A DNA stretch of 64,000 bases from Gordonia westfalica (GTDB taxonomy: Bacteria > Actinomycetota > Actinomycetes > Mycobacteriales > Mycobacteriaceae): contig NZ_FNLM01000034.1 of NCBI RefSeq assembly GCF_900105725.1, positions 3,348,001 through 3,412,000 of the forward strand, read 5' to 3'. A program made the position numbers and the translations under genes. Position 1 is the stretch's first letter, and every line of letters starts with the position of its first letter. Under the pieces are notes generated by a model. That model was not told the DNA's origin. It ran no database searches and worked only from the letters and a program-made list of their open reading frames with translations. Of this stretch, positions 63,989 to 64,000 are shown in pieces.

Positions 63989-64000
63989 CGTCCCGCCGCC

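Overview
The window comes from a high-GC, mycolic-acid-containing actinobacterium, most likely Gordonia or a close relative. This is inferred from gene content: MbtI/MbtA-type salicylate siderophore genes with IdeR-like boxes, a WS/DGAT acyltransferase, a PE-PPE-domain serine hydrolase, an MTB12-like antigen, egtB-egtD, and a block syntenic with Mycobacterium tuberculosis Rv3630-Rv3635. No rRNA or plasmid/phage backbone is seen, so it reads as chromosome carrying several insertion sequences.

Layout. 1-1306: ISL3-family IS, cut by the window edge. 1323-9262: iron acquisition (siderophore-binding lipoprotein, MTB12-like protein, WS/DGAT enzyme, acyl-CoA dehydrogenase, acyl carrier protein, salicylate synthase, divergent salicyl-AMP ligase) with three IdeR-like boxes. 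9295-12471: broken acetyltransferase, CRP-like site, TPP riboswitch, thiC-thiD. 13065-18751: peptide ABC transporter operon. 19380-22687: flavin oxidoreductase and ergothioneine genes egtD-egtB. 22867-26930: Clp-N/HTH protein with two operator palindromes, DUF5709 protein, TPR-like protein, DoxX, M1 peptidase. 26939-39062: envelope polysaccharide block (flippase-like protein, IS110 element, two glycosyltransferases, DUF2304, rmlC-rmlA / rmlB, galE, rubredoxin-MBL protein, large membrane protein). 39146-43271: MFS/GntR pair, malic enzyme, PCD-VOC fusion.

43378-53714 is the most unusual part. Four tandem cassettes on the minus strand each encode a ~400-residue exported glycine-zipper protein followed by a ~160-residue exported protein with two conserved cysteines. 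The first ~640 bp of the four large genes are almost identical and strictly colinear apart from a hexanucleotide repeat present in 2, 3, 3 or 4 copies. Their central segments differ and their C-termini are moderately diverged. One copy is split by an IS3 element with a 3-bp target duplication. A membrane-anchored protein gene with an apparent one-base frameshift lies upstream of the array and a MinD-like ATPase gene lies downstream. I do not recognise an established system here.

53859-63988 holds a winged-helix protein, an AraC/VOC pair (VOC frameshifted), a lipase, tRNA-Thr(CGT), the PE-PPE hydrolase, two tandem paralogous exported proteins, a TetR regulator/hydrolase pair with two operators, a 58-residue acidic protein and an NMT1-type ABC importer.

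Three genes (9295-9641, 52834-53714, 55122-55546) would each be restored by one extra G in a G run. That fits either decay or base-calling errors.
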